From Montifringilla adamsi (Eukaryota; Chordata; Aves; Passeriformes; Passeridae), in assembly GCA_017590115.1 (NCBI GenBank), contig JAGGNK010006559.1, positions 5,439,642-5,503,641 on the forward strand: 64,000 nucleotides of DNA, written 5' to 3'. Positions 25,886 through 38,230 of this stretch are shown here, piece by piece; within the stretch, counting starts at the first letter, position 1; every line of letters starts with the position of its first letter. The notes beneath the pieces were generated by a model. It was not told the DNA's origin and searched no databases. It worked only from the letters and a program-made list of their open reading frames with translations. The translations under genes and the position numbers were made by a program.

Positions 25886-28417
25886 GTGGAACTGTCCATA
25901 GTAAAACTAAAGTAGATATGTTGAAGAATTAGTAAGATAGTGTGTTTTGTAGTATCTTATCCATGTCAGTATTTCTGTGGGTAGATTTATGTTTCAGGTC
26001 TTTCCAGCATGCTTTGTCTTTGACATTCATTGCATGATACAAATCTTGATCTGGTCTGTGTCTCTGCATTCTGGTGCCCCAGTTAAAACACACCTGAATA
26101 ATTCAGAACTGCTAAATGAGCTCCTGCAAATTTTTTTTCTATGGCCCCTCTGTTAGGAGACTTTATTTCTAATTTGTGTTGTTCCTTGAATCTGCTGGTG
26201 TACAGATACATCTTAAAGACAGCTACCTTAGGAAGAAAAGTTAAAATAAAATGCACCCTCCTGCTAAGGGAGGGGATTGTTGAGGCCACCTAGGGAAAGT
26301 TGTTCTCTTTTTCTCATAATTCTTTTTTTTTCACTGTGACATTTGGCATAATTTCTGAAAATTAGCATATTTTCTTTTACTGAAACAGAAAACTCTATTG
26401 TAACTTAAGAAAATTTAAAAAATAAATAAATTATCCCCAAACTGAGTTTTTTTAACAGTCAGATCTCTACTTCTTTGTGCTAAGACACAATTGCTGCCCT
26501 GCAGTATTTGCAAAAAACAATCACTGTCAATTTAACCAATAATTTTCATACAACGAAGTAACAGGAATGTTTTAATTAACATAGTTGATTTTGCTGTCTT
26601 TTCTATCTCATCACCTGAGCTGTCAGGAGAAAAGCTGTTACTCCCAGTACAACTGAGCTCTTGAAACACTGCTGCAGGTTTGTTGTAAAATGTCTGGTAC
26701 TCCTAGAAGGCTTGTTACAATCTGGAAGAGCAGAGGAACTCTTTAAATCCCCTCTCTTGAAAAAGAGTCATCTTTGTTTTTCTCAGTTTACTCATTGCCT
26801 TGCATTCAGCTGGTTAATCTTCCAGTAATCAAAATTATTCTGTTCTGTGCTGCCCACTGGCATTGTGAAAAAAAAAAAAAAATCCGTGTGTCAGAACACA
26901 CTGACGGAATGAGTATCCCCTTCCCTCTGATCAATTCAGATCTGCATCAAGTTGCACAAGGCAGAAGTATCTCTGGGCAGATGGCACAGGCCAGGAACTG
27001 TCTTGAATCCTGCATTTAAATTCAGTGTGTTCAGGTATGCTGGACAGATCTCAGTGCCACCCCCCATGACATGGAGCACCATCCAGGTCCTACAGGATGG
27101 AGAGTCTGTATCTTCTTGTGTACAACATTCTGAACAATAAGTCAGTTTTGCAGTTGGTTTTCCCTGTTTTCCACCCTTTCACCTTCTTTTGTTATTAATG
27201 CACTTGTTAGTCTCTCCCTTCGTCAGTGTCCATGCCCTAGCCGTTCTTGAAACTCAGTGGTGCTTCCTGCTGATTTCCATGCCCTTCCCCATTCTATATC
27301 ACTATTAGCAAAGATGAGTTCCTTCCCAAGAACTTCTCTAGGTTGAAATGGCAGCTGCCTTTCTCTGTTCAAGACTTCAATCTCCTGACCTTTTTGTCTC
27401 AAGAAGAGAGGAAGGATCTTAGTCACTAGGAATTAAGTTATTCGTTTTTGTTGGTATACCGTGGGGAGCTGCCTGTGAAGAGGTTCAGGGTTTTTCAGGC
27501 ATATAACAGACTTAACGTTGCTTAGTTTTGTGATCATAGGAAAATGTCAACTTGAAGCCATACTGCAGGTTTTTTTTCCACAGCTCTTTCTCCTATAAAT
27601 TTTCTTCAGAAGTTTTAACCAAGGTTTTTGCAGCTGTGTTGTATTAGAGCTCAACCTCAGGTCAGAGACAGCCGAACCCTGAGGAGCAGGGTGCAGATAC
27701 TGCACCACTTCATTTTCCATGGAAAAGTTCCGTGATATTTCTAAAGTCTCCATTCCTAAACTGGAACTGTAATAAACTTTAGTAGAAAGTTGCATTGATT
27801 TATCAGAACTAGAAGTCCGCAGTGAACTTACATTTTATTTATGATTTCATTATGGAAGTAAAATCCTACTATACTGTCCTTTTTTTCCTCATGCCTTTCT
27901 GATACTCAAACTGTCTCATATATGCGGTCACTTTCTCCTAAGGGTAAAAGCTAGTTTTGGATTTTCTGCACTGTAGCAGGTGAACTGCAGCTTTCAGATA
28001 TGCAGGAGATAAACTGAAAGATTTTATTAGAATTCCAAGAAAATACTGCATAGTGAGATATATATGTTGGTGTGTCTGTGTCACTGGTTCACTTACTTCT
28101 GATGGGGAGCAAAACAAAAATGCATCTTCTTGGAAGGGGCCCTTCAGAAAACACAAATGGTTCTCAGCATTGACTAATGTATGAAAGTTCTTCTTCGGCA
28201 GCCACTTGTACAGAGACAAGTGCCTGAGGTGCTACTTACTGAGATGACTTCTCTGATGCTGTGTTACAGAACAGCTTCCTCTTGTGTTACCAGGAATCTT
28301 GGATTGGAAAAAACCCAGACAATCCAAATCCCTCCCATATAAAAAATTGCTTTAAATCCAGTTCTATTCCTCCTTGTCTCACAGTCTAGAATTTCCCCTA
28401 GGAGTCCTTTAACTTTT

Positions 28418-28439
28418 GGGGGGGGGGGGGGGGGGGGGG
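28418..28439. repeat. Poly-G run (22)
   Basis: Uninterrupted run of 22 G, then CGGAG and an A/G-rich segment, about 50 bp before a broken CR1 copy. It explains the proline string in an antisense open frame here. Confidence 0.97.
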
Positions 28440-28489
28440 CGGAGAAAAGAAGAAAAACACCAAACAAAAAACTACAGTCTGGACATCTC

Positions 28490-28792
28490 ACCATAAACTC
28501 TGGGAAGATGATGGAACAACCAATCTTGGAAACGATTTCCAAGAACACAAGGGACAAAGACATGATCAGGAGTCATCAGCATGGATTCACAGAGGGCAAG
28601 TCATACCTGATGAACCCAAATTCCTTCTGTGGTGGGATGGTTTTGTGAGTAAAGAGCACTGGATATATGCAGAAGTTATCTGGACAAGATGCTGTAGTTG
28701 GCACTGGTAGAGCAAGGGTGGAGTACAGTGAGGGTTGGACCAGATGAACCAGATCCTTCCCATCTCAGCTACTCTGTGATTCCAAGTTTCTA
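28490..28792 (+). mobile_element. CR1 LINE fragment, sense, internally deleted
   Basis: The first part (about 28490-28660) resembles an upstream piece of CR1 ORF2, with AGTCATCAGCATGGATTCAC and AGAGGGCAAGTCATACCTGA. The last part (about 28720-28792) is the CR1 3' end, GGTTGGACCAGATGA followed by CTCAGCTACTCTGTGATTC. The reverse transcriptase core that should lie between is absent, so this is one copy with a large internal loss, or two insertions side by side. Confidence 0.75.
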
Positions 28793-29739
28793 TCCAAGTC
28801 TTGGAAGATAAGGTGCCACCATGGTGTTTGGTACATTCTCCTAGACTATGCTTTTCTCTGATCTTTCACTGTATTCCTGTCCTTGTCTGAAGCTGTATAA
28901 ACAGTGAGGTAAAGTGTGATGGAAAGACTTTATCACAGGCCAAAGTTATAGTTGCACTGCATCCTTCTGGATGCTTCTCTACATTTGTGGTTGCCAGTGA
29001 TAGCGAAAACAGAACATTTTCTTTTAGGAAATAAACACCATGAGAGTATCTGCCCCTTCATCTCAAAGGCATCTTTCCTTTGCAGGAGAAATCACAGGTT
29101 GGTTCTCCATTCAGTGAATTTTCAGCCCATGAACACAAAAACTTCTAACATTGGCAACCAAGAGAACTGACATTATATAGAATTTACTAATACCTGCACT
29201 TTTGTGTCTCCATTGGTCCCTAAATAAGTAGTTTTGGGTTAGATAGAGCATCCAGTGATCTCACTTGAGACATGAAGGGGAGGGAAAAAAAGAGGACAGG
29301 AAAACTGCTGCAAGTTGTAGGTCTGTTGGCTCTTTCTGGCACATGTGCTGAAGTATGAGAGGAATATAGACACAGTCTAGTGTTGATAAGGACACAGAGC
29401 ATGAAACCTGACTGTCGGATCAGTTTGTTTTGAGTAGTTGCACATTAGAATAAGGAGAAACCATTTGGGATTATTTCCTGACAGTTACAGGTGGGTTAAT
29501 ATACTGATGGAAACAGAGTGTATGTAGAAATAGCTGCATGTCTGTGGTTGTGTGAAAAGCAGTCATATAAATGGTGACTTATTTCTTCACTTTAACAGAT
29601 TCACATTTCAAAACATTTGCAGAGGAAGAAATTAACCTGCTCGCTGAGACAAATGAACCTTCACTAACTTAGAGCAGACCTGAGGGCCAAAATTATTAAT
29701 TTCACATCTGCCAGGTGGAGGCAATGTGAATAAAACATA

Positions 29740-29782
29740 GTGACCCTTAAGGAAAAGGGTCACATATTATCTTAGATAATAT
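29740..29782. repeat. Two abutting perfect hairpins
   Basis: Hairpin 1 has arms GTGACCCTT (29740-29748) and AAGGGTCAC (29755-29763) around a 6-nt loop. Hairpin 2 starts at the very next base, with arms ATATTATC (29764-29771) and GATAATAT (29775-29782) around TTA. Both stems are fully paired. Confidence 0.9.
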
Positions 29783-30509
29783 GATTTCTCCTGTGACATA
29801 TCTTCATCTCCAGTCTTTGTTGCAGTCTCTTATCTCAAGGATAAGCTCAAAAACACTCAAACAGTTATTGTACCCAGCTTCAATTCAGGAGGAACTGCTG
29901 GTTACAGAGTAAAACACAGCAAGCTGGGAGTGTACTTGTTATAAATAAAAGACTGCCATGTGGTCACCTTTAATGAAAGTGGTAAATAGTAAATACTTGT
30001 AAATACTTGTAAAAAATACTGGTTTTACAGTGTTCCTTAGTATCACCCTGTTCTAAAACGAAATGCAAGCTGTTTCATAAATGCTTTGTATGTCTCTTCT
30101 CAGAAGTATATTATTACTGTAGATTTAAATAAATGCATTGGTACTCTGTTATTAGAAACAAAAATAACAGGAAAGGGCATTCTTTGTATTTTCAGTGAAG
30201 TTTCATAGGTGCCTTGAAATTTATCCTTACCAACTTTATGCTGGGCACTTTCTCCCTTCTTTAGAGGCCTGCTTTTATATCAGCTGAGCTGTTTCATGTG
30301 CAGTTGTATTATACTGTCTTCCAGTCATAGGCAAACTTCATTTTTAATTATGTTAATACTTTGGCAAAAGCTTTAGGAAATGAAACAGGAAAATATGGCT
30401 TTTCCTCTGACTTGGTCTTATCCAACACCAAAGCAAAATCTTTTATACATTTGAAGTATATTTCTGTCAGTTTGTGTCTAAAAGAATAACTGATTATATG
30501 TACCAAAGA

Positions 30510-30544
30510 GTGTGTATGTGTATATACAGACACACACATATATC
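30510..30544. repeat. Imperfect TG/TA/CA tract
   Basis: Alternating purine-pyrimidine stretch of GTGTATGTGTATATA followed by ACACACATATA, about 95 bp before the pure TA array. Confidence 0.75.
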
Positions 30545-30634
30545 CCCATCTCTTTTTCCTTCATATGTACATATGAATGTATCAGCCCTATGGCCAAAGA
30601 GAATTTAGGCTCTAAAGGGGAAGTTTCTTGCTTA

Positions 30635-30637
<3 letters not shown>

Positions 30638-30671
<34 letters not shown>

Positions 30672-30674
30672 GTA
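30638..30674. repeat. TA microsatellite
   Basis: About 14 TA units, then TATGTATATG. Confidence 0.95.
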
Positions 30675-31144
30675 GTTTCATGAACTTCTGAGCCAAGTGT
30701 AAAATCTCGTTTTGTTTTAGGAGTCAGGAAAATAAGATGTACCATACACATCTGTGATATTAAATATCACCACCTTGTGAAGGCAATCCCATTTTCCCTA
30801 ATGACAGACCTGCATGGCAGGAGGGAGCACCCAGTTAACAACAAATCTGTTGTCAAATGGAATATTTGTTGTTATGACTTGTGGTTGTCTGCGCTGAGCT
30901 TCCTGAGCGGGTGCACAAGTCTGGCTGTCTCATCTTTTGGAATTAAATTCTGGCAGTACTGTGTCAAATCAGTTTAAATTTTAAGCAAGTTATTTGGATG
31001 AAATTTGCCAGTGGTTTTAAAGGGTGTTGAAACGTGGAAATGGATGAACAGAGAGGCATGCTCCTTGGTTTTAATATTTTAAGGCTCACTCTTTGGTTTC
31101 AGCCTGTTAGACAGTGTGCTGTCTTGCCCAGCAGCTTTGGTCAG

Positions 31145-31216
31145 CTTTAAAAGCACGTAACTTTTAAAAGCACAGTTGTGCTTTTTTAAAGCCCAATTGT
31201 GCTTTAAAAGCACAAT
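31145..31216. repeat. Cluster of inverted TTTAAAAGCAC repeats
   Basis: The motif CTTTAAAAGCAC or its complement occurs several times in 72 bp. Two strong hairpins result: AAAAGCACA/TGTGCTTTT at 31166-31185 with a 2-nt loop, and ATTGTGCTTT/AAAGCACAAT at 31196-31216 around a single base. Confidence 0.88.
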
Positions 31217-34200
31217 TCTGTTGAAGTATCTATGAAGCATGAAACATCCAGGAATGATGCAGAAACACAGAGATGCTGTAGTTTTTTAAACCTTTTAGTA
31301 GTTTGGCTTTTTTTTCAAATTATAAAAAACATAGTTATCAAAGGTTTTTAGAAAGAATGGTGTATTAATTTTACCTCGCTTCAAAGGAAAATAAACAACT
31401 GTGCTATTCAGGTGCTTCCTGGTTTTTTCAGTGCTTGGGAGGCATTTTGGCTTTGCAAACCTGTTTGTTTCGCAAATGTGGAGTCCTTTGCAGAATTCAG
31501 TCCAACCTCCTAAAGGTTCTCAGGAAGAAAAGCTGGTGCTGAGTTCTGGCTTTTCTGGTAATACCTTTTTCTATGAAGATAATTACAACTTTATAGCTTA
31601 GACTGTAGGCTGTGTGTCAAGTTTGAGACCTGAAATGTGTGCAGATCCTGATGAAGAGATACCCTGATTTTGGAGAAAAAAAATACTCCGTTTTCAGAGT
31701 ACTAGGCTGTTGCAGTGCTATAAAGAGGTAATTTTGTCCTACAATCCAAGGATCTCTCATGGCGAGCAAGTGTGCATCACATTTCTGTTTGCAACAAAAA
31801 CAAAGTTGAGACAGTTCACAGAGCCCTAGACCTCAGCTTCTATAGCTGTAAAAAAAAGAGGGTTTTTTTGGTGATCCATCTAATTGCTGTTGAGTATGAT
31901 GTTTAGGCAGAGGGGCATCCCCATCGAGCTCAGATTCTTCCAGACTCTTAAGAGGCCAGAAACACATAAGTGAGCAAAGCTGCTTGGTATTGGTTTTTTT
32001 CCCTACTCTGTGTCTACATGGCTAGTGAATTCTGGCCCAGGAAAAAACATTTTACTGGAAAGCATTCAGCAAAGAAATAGTAACCTAACTCTTTTAATTG
32101 GAAATAGGAAATAAAATTGGCAAAGGTTTTGCTTAGGATTACGATGAGGTGCTGTGTTAAATGACAAACAGTGGAGATTAAAATCAGATTGCCAGTAAAG
32201 TTAATGATTTTTGGCTCTTGCATTTCAGTATGCCCAACCATCTCAAATAGTTTCAACAACTTAATTTTCAAATTTATACTTTTGATGCCTGCATTTAGCT
32301 GTCTTTTAATTTATACCATTATTTGAGCACCCTTGTTATTATTTAAAATATATTAACAACTATCTGCATTTAGTTCATGCTTACTCATTCCATTAAATTT
32401 GATCCACTTCCTGGAAGGAAAGAGAAGGGCTTTCTTTTGGGAAAGGGAGGGTTCAGTTTCATTTGTTAGTTCATTATTCGATACTTTCAAAATGCTCTCT
32501 AAGTATTTTGGTGCTGAAATTCTGCAGTAGAAAATCATGTTCATAATCGACTGTAATCTTTTAGAATTATCATATGGAAAAATGCATGTAAAGCAAAAAG
32601 GTAATAAGTGTTTACTCTTGACATGCAGAAGTGCCTTTTCATTTCTAAAAATTTACGTTCTTTGGAAACAAAAATCAAATTGTCTGTCAGTTGTTCTTTG
32701 TTTTGACTATTTCTGCAGATGTTTTGTTGGCAATTAGCTTAAAATTTTTTTAAAAATCAGTAATTTTCTTAATTACTGTTGTATAGTGTTGAATTTGAGA
32801 GGATGAACCAATATGTAACGAGCTTGTTTGACCAAGTAAATGAAAAAAATAACTTTCAATGACCTGAGCATAATTATGGGTGACTTTGGAATGACGACTG
32901 GCAAAAGTTGTACTATAATTAAATTTCCATTATAAATGTTTCAGTTTTTTGTCTGACATGTGGGGCTGGATTGTCAAGAGTATTCATTTGTGAGAGGAAA
33001 AATTAGAGAGCTATAATTTATAATTCAGGGTAATCAATGAAAGCATTTCTTTTGTCAAAAAACCTTTCACTGAAAAACAGCATTGCATTGTTAGTTATTT
33101 TAAAAAGAAACTAAAAATTCTTTTGTTACTTTTTTTCACTTACTGTAAAAGGAGTTGAAAAATTCTGGTGGTTGAATTGTGTTGTAATTCACTGTAATAT
33201 TATGCAGATAGGGCTTCTCAGACTGTTTCTCTTCATTAACCTTTACTTTGTCTAAGCCGATATCTAAGGCTGTTTATGAAGAAATACGATCTTTTTAAGG
33301 CCATCTTAACAAGATCCTGTTTAGTCTTGAACAGAGTTGTTTCTTATAGAAGTGATAGTGTATTCTCATTTTCAAACTGTCCAGTTATTGATTGAGATGG
33401 ACCCTTCACAGTATTGGAGTCTCAAAGAAAAATTAATACATTAAAAGGCTACTCTGTTCATTCCTACATAATCTTTCAAAGGGAGTGCCAGCAAAGATTA
33501 ATATTTAAAAAGTTTGGGTACCAGATTTTTGCAGGCAACAGCAAATTTCAAAATCACTCTCATTTAACAATTAGATAAGTCATTTTTCTCCCATAAACTC
33601 ATTTGGTCTCTGCATTTACAGTAGTGTTTTTTGTGCTTCAGTTATCACTGTTAATTAGGCACAGGTCTAATTGCACTCTGATTCCTCTTAATATACTATG
33701 TATTTGTTCTTTAAATGAAATGTGTATGGCATTCATCTCAAAATATGGTTGAACTCTTGACTGAGTAAAAATTACTTTCATCTTACCTATGAGTCTGTTA
33801 AAACAATGAACTATTATTGTTCTGGTAACATCACAGAACATTTTGGCATGACTCTTCCAAAACTAATTTTTTATTCTGAGTTACAATGACACAATCTCTG
33901 CTCAGCAGTTAGTGTACAATATGGTACTGAGTTCCTAAAACAAGTGCCTTGAAAATAGTTTATTTTCATAATGATAATTTTCAGAGACAGACTGTCTGCT
34001 AAAATTCCAAGTGGTTGTTTACTGCTGTGTGTGCTACCACTTTACTGTAAATCTCTCCACTTACAGATCATTGCTTATGAAAGCAGTCAGTGTTAAAATC
34101 TTAAAAATCTGTCATGAAAGTACTTCTCTTCGTTCATTTTTATGCTCTGCAGTAGTTGCTTCCTGGTTGTTACTGCAAGCTGCTGAGACCAGTTTGTATG

Positions 34201-34861
34201 TCTTCTTTCTTTTCATGCAAACCATGGGTTTTAATCTTCACAAACTGATTTATGCATTGATTGTTCAAACTATATGATTTGCATTTAGATAATATCCTAG
34301 AGGTTTATTCTGCATTTGGAGATTTACAGATGCACAGTTCTGCAGTGGATCAGATAAGATGTTTCTTCTTTAAAATATTTTGAGCTGTCTTCTGTTATTG
34401 AGAAGTTTTAAGTGGCATGGCCCTAGATGTCTTCTGTAACAATTGTAATCTAATGGCAGTTGACTTGACAAGTTGAATTGCTGAAATGGCAGGGCGAGAG
34501 TATTCTGCCTTTTCAATGTCTTTAAGGATGCACAGAGAAGAAAAAAATAACATTCAGAGAATTATATAAACAAGAGTAAATCCCAGATCCATCTAAACAT
34601 TTAATTATTTCTTTATTGCAGCTAGCTTATTGCTTTGATTAAAAATGGTTGTATCTAGTATATCTAAGCAACTGATGGGAGCAAATCTTTATGAAGTTCT
34701 TAGATTGTATATAAATAATGACTTATTTTTCAGATTTACAACTCATGCATCTAGGTTTATTTTTGTAAGCACAAGTAACCAATTTCTTTTTTTTTTTCTT
34801 TCCATTTTTCCCCCCACGAGATTATTTCTTGCCCTGAAGGGATGGTGGAGCTATTATAAAA

Positions 34862-34912
34862 AGATGGAAAGACACATAACAATTAAAAAAAGATGGAAAG
34901 ACACATAACAAT
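34862..34912. repeat. Direct repeat, period 29
   Basis: A 22-bp unit beginning AGATGGAAAGACACATAACA occurs at 34862 and 34891, each preceded by an A run. Confidence 0.9.
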
Positions 34913-35389
34913 GGATAAGCTAATTTTAAACTCATTCTCAGCAAAAGCTGAACTATGTTTGCTGAAAGTTTCCATCATGATGAAAGAGGAAGAGTAGCTA
35001 TTTCAGAATAAGCTGCTAGTAATTGGCAATGTTGCACAAACAGTTGGTAAGGGACTGATGATAAAATGTTTGTGACAACTCTGTGCACTGGTGTCTCTAG
35101 GCATATACTAGCTTGTGCTACTTCTCATGCAAAACATTAAATACAAGGTGAGCAAATGAATTCAGAAGTGACTTAGTTGCTTTTACATTGAGTATAGTTT
35201 AAAGTAGTAGTAGTAGTGGCAATCTGATTTTTTTCACTATGAAGTAATAAAGAATATATTCTATTCAGATACTGTTTTAAAAGAAACTGATAGTGATTTC
35301 ATTTGTCTTGGCTGGTACAAAATTGTCCAGGTATTCAAATCACCATTTTGCATTGCTATAATAGAGGAACAGGGCATATGATGTAGGGG

Positions 35390-35409
35390 AAAAAAAAAAA
35401 AAAAAAAAA
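35390..35409. repeat. Poly-A run (20)
   Basis: Uninterrupted run of 20 A after GTAGGGG, with no recognisable retroelement body upstream. Confidence 0.95.
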
Positions 35410-37546
35410 GAAAATAGCCTGTTTTGAATTTTAAGTTTCCACAATTACAAAAATTACCGAGTTTGTGTTTGAGATGGAGGGGAAAAAGGCTTCAGTGGTG
35501 TTGCAGTGATATTAGATGTTGGTATTACAAATGGAATCGCTTTTTCCAGTAAAAAACAGAAGCTGAGATATGCAGCAACTCAAGAATGCTCTAGCATTAA
35601 ACAATATACAGGTTCTGCAGGAATATACAGAAGGTGTCATGGGTCAATAAGCCTTTACCTGTTCACAGCTCAAAACTTGTAAAAATCTGGCACACATTAC
35701 AGATTCTAGCTCTTCATACAGGGAAATAAAAAGCAAAAAGAGTGGCTTTCTGGGCTGGGTAGGGGAGCAGAAGTGAATGTGGAATCTGTCTCTTTTTGAG
35801 GATGGAAGAGGGGAGAGGAGTGAGCTTATTTCAGACAGAAGCATTCTAAATGAGGTTCAGGAGACCTTGAGTCCTTTCCTTTTACAAAAGTTTTTGTTTG
35901 GCTGAAGCTCATTAATCCAGTCCAACCTGAGGCTGCATTTTTTGCTGATTTCCAGCATTGTAATTTGCTTATATCGTTCCTTATTCTCATTACATTCCTG
36001 TTTTATTCATTATGTTTAACTCCAGTTTTTGGGTAGTATTTTATGTGTAAGCCACATGACAAAATAATTTATGTAAGCATAATCCTGAAAAGCACAGTTG
36101 ATAAAGCAATAATTGAAATAACACTAGATTTTGGTTCTCAGTACTAAAGATCTATTGCTGAAAAAAAAAATATCAGAGGCAAGTCCATAGTATTTATCAG
36201 GAGTAATCATGGAAACAAAGAAATACTTGTTTTTAAGGTACTAATAAGCAATCTGATTATGCTGTGTAATTGTATTGCCATCATGCTGTTATTTCAGGTC
36301 ATTTTATTTTGGCAAAAGTAAATATCAGCCAGTAAGACTAGACTAATTTTGCTTTCTATGATCAAACTTGAAAAGGTTTTGTCAATATTTTCATAACAAA
36401 CTTTCTGCTGATTTTGCCCCAGAGTTGCTATGAGTAATCTAAGGAAATGCTGTGGTTCCTTAGACAGCTTAGTGCCTATGGAAACAATAAATATTATTAC
36501 TCCCATGAACTTATTTTCTAAGATTCAGCAGAAATATGAGTTTCCAACTAAGAGTTTCCAACTTGCCTCCAGCTTTTACATAGGCTATCAGGAACAGTGC
36601 TTGTGCTACTGAGTTTGTATCTTTGGTAACTTCTGTAGTCAGCATGGAAGGACAGATGTCGTAAAAGGTTGATGATTGAAAGCAGGAGCCAAACAAAGTA
36701 GTTTTGCTTATCTTTTAAAGGACTCCTTTATTCATGTCCTATTTTAAATTTGTCTTTTAAATTTTGTTCTGTGTCCACTGATGATAAAATGTTTCTAGGG
36801 ATACTAACCTACTGCATCTTTGTTAGTACCCACAAGTCTCTTCAGGGATAAATATACAGCATGTTAGGATAAAGGTAAGATCAGTTTCTCCTATAAAATA
36901 TGCCTAGGCTGTTGAACAGTGATAGTCCTAATGTTGATGAAGGACAAAAAACAGTTGCCTTCCTAAAATAAGATCTAGTTTAAAGCCTCTCTTTCAGGGC
37001 ATTGTTGATTAAGTTCTGCGATATAATGCAAGATGGTGCTACGACTTTCTGAATCTGAGCAGAATGTGTTCTTATTCTAAACAGAGAACACAACTGTCTG
37101 CTTAATCTTCCAAACTGTATCCATTAATTTTGGATGGGCCATTGCCAAGGTTAAAGTATAACACACTGACTCGGCTCAATTTCAATAGCTTTTTCAAGGA
37201 TGATACTGTTTGTTCCGTCAGTGGAGATAGAAGTTGCCCAAACATCTAATATAAACAAGAGAATTTCCATACCAGATAAAAAGACCAAATTCTGAAGTCA
37301 GCTGCCATGGATTTTGTGCAACTCATTTGAAATACTGCAAGAGGTGCCAAGGAATTGTGCTGCTTAAGAATAAGCTGACAACAGTACAGTGTTACCAGCA
37401 GAGTTTCATGTTCTAGAGGAAAATAAAAATAATTCTCTCATTTTGTCCAAATGATTGGATTTGTTTGCGTTCTGTTTTTAGTAATTCTTAATGGAAGATG
37501 AGAGTTTTTCTGGAGGGTCTTTTTTTGTCAGATTTCAGATAGTAAC

Positions 37547-38090
37547 AGAATCATAGAGGTTGAAAAATTATGTCTTATCCAGTCAGTTGTAGAGAGCAAT
37601 AAGGTCATCCCTGAGCCTCCTTCTCCACACTAAACACCTCCAGCTCCCTAAGCTGTTCCTCATAAGCCTTGTGCTCCAGACCTTTTGCCAGCTCTGTTGC
37701 CCTTCTCTGGACATGCTCCAGCACCTCAATAGCTTTCTTGTTGGGAGGGACCTGAAACTGAACACAGGATTCCAGGTGTGGCTTCACCAGTGCTGAGTAC
37801 AGGGGGACAATCGCTGCCCTGGTCTTGCTGGCTTTGCTATTCCTGAGATGGTGTCAAATGCTTTATGGAAATCTAGGTAGACAGCACTCATAAGCATGTC
37901 CCTTTTGTTATAAAAGCAGACAGGTTGTTGAAGCAAGACCTGCCTTTTCTGAACCCATGCTGGCTGGGCCCAGTTCTCTACTTGTCCTGTGGTGTGTGGT
38001 GGCCCTCTGGATGGTCTGATGTGCCAAGGTCAGGCTGGGAGGCCTGTTGTCTGACCCTGCTTGTAGATGGGCTTTTTCTAATTTCCAGGT
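37547..38090 (-). mobile_element. CR1 LINE fragment, antisense, RT core deleted
   Basis: Read on the - strand, it contains an ORF2 remnant with the C-terminal CR1 patch [20 protein letters not shown], a following LRELEVFS patch, and the 3' tail ending near 37547. Further upstream in the element (37840-38090) are remnants of the region before the RT core, including a decayed F-x-KAFDT patch around 37850. The two parts meet near 37845 without the catalytic region between them, and frames are broken. It cannot encode a working protein. Confidence 0.88.
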
Positions 38091-38209
38091 AGCAGTATGA
38101 AAAAGACTAAATTGTAATCCCAAAAATATATGTAATATGTTGCTGTAGGTGAATTAACATAGGACATATAGGTTACATATATATCCCCTTTCTTTATTTT
38201 TCTTATTTG

Positions 38210-38230
38210 TTTTTTTTTTTTTTTTTTTTT
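38210..38230. repeat. Poly-T run (21)
   Basis: Uninterrupted run of 21 T about 120 bp beyond the CR1 copy ending at 38090. CR1 does not normally end in a long poly-A, so the two are probably unrelated. Confidence 0.95.

Noticed and set aside
28264..28563. 99-codon - strand open frame with a proline string
   Set aside because: The prolines come from the 22-G run, and part of the rest is antisense CR1.
37583..37787. Two overlapping 60-codon - strand open frames
   Set aside because: Both are pieces of the frame-broken CR1 ORF2 remnant.
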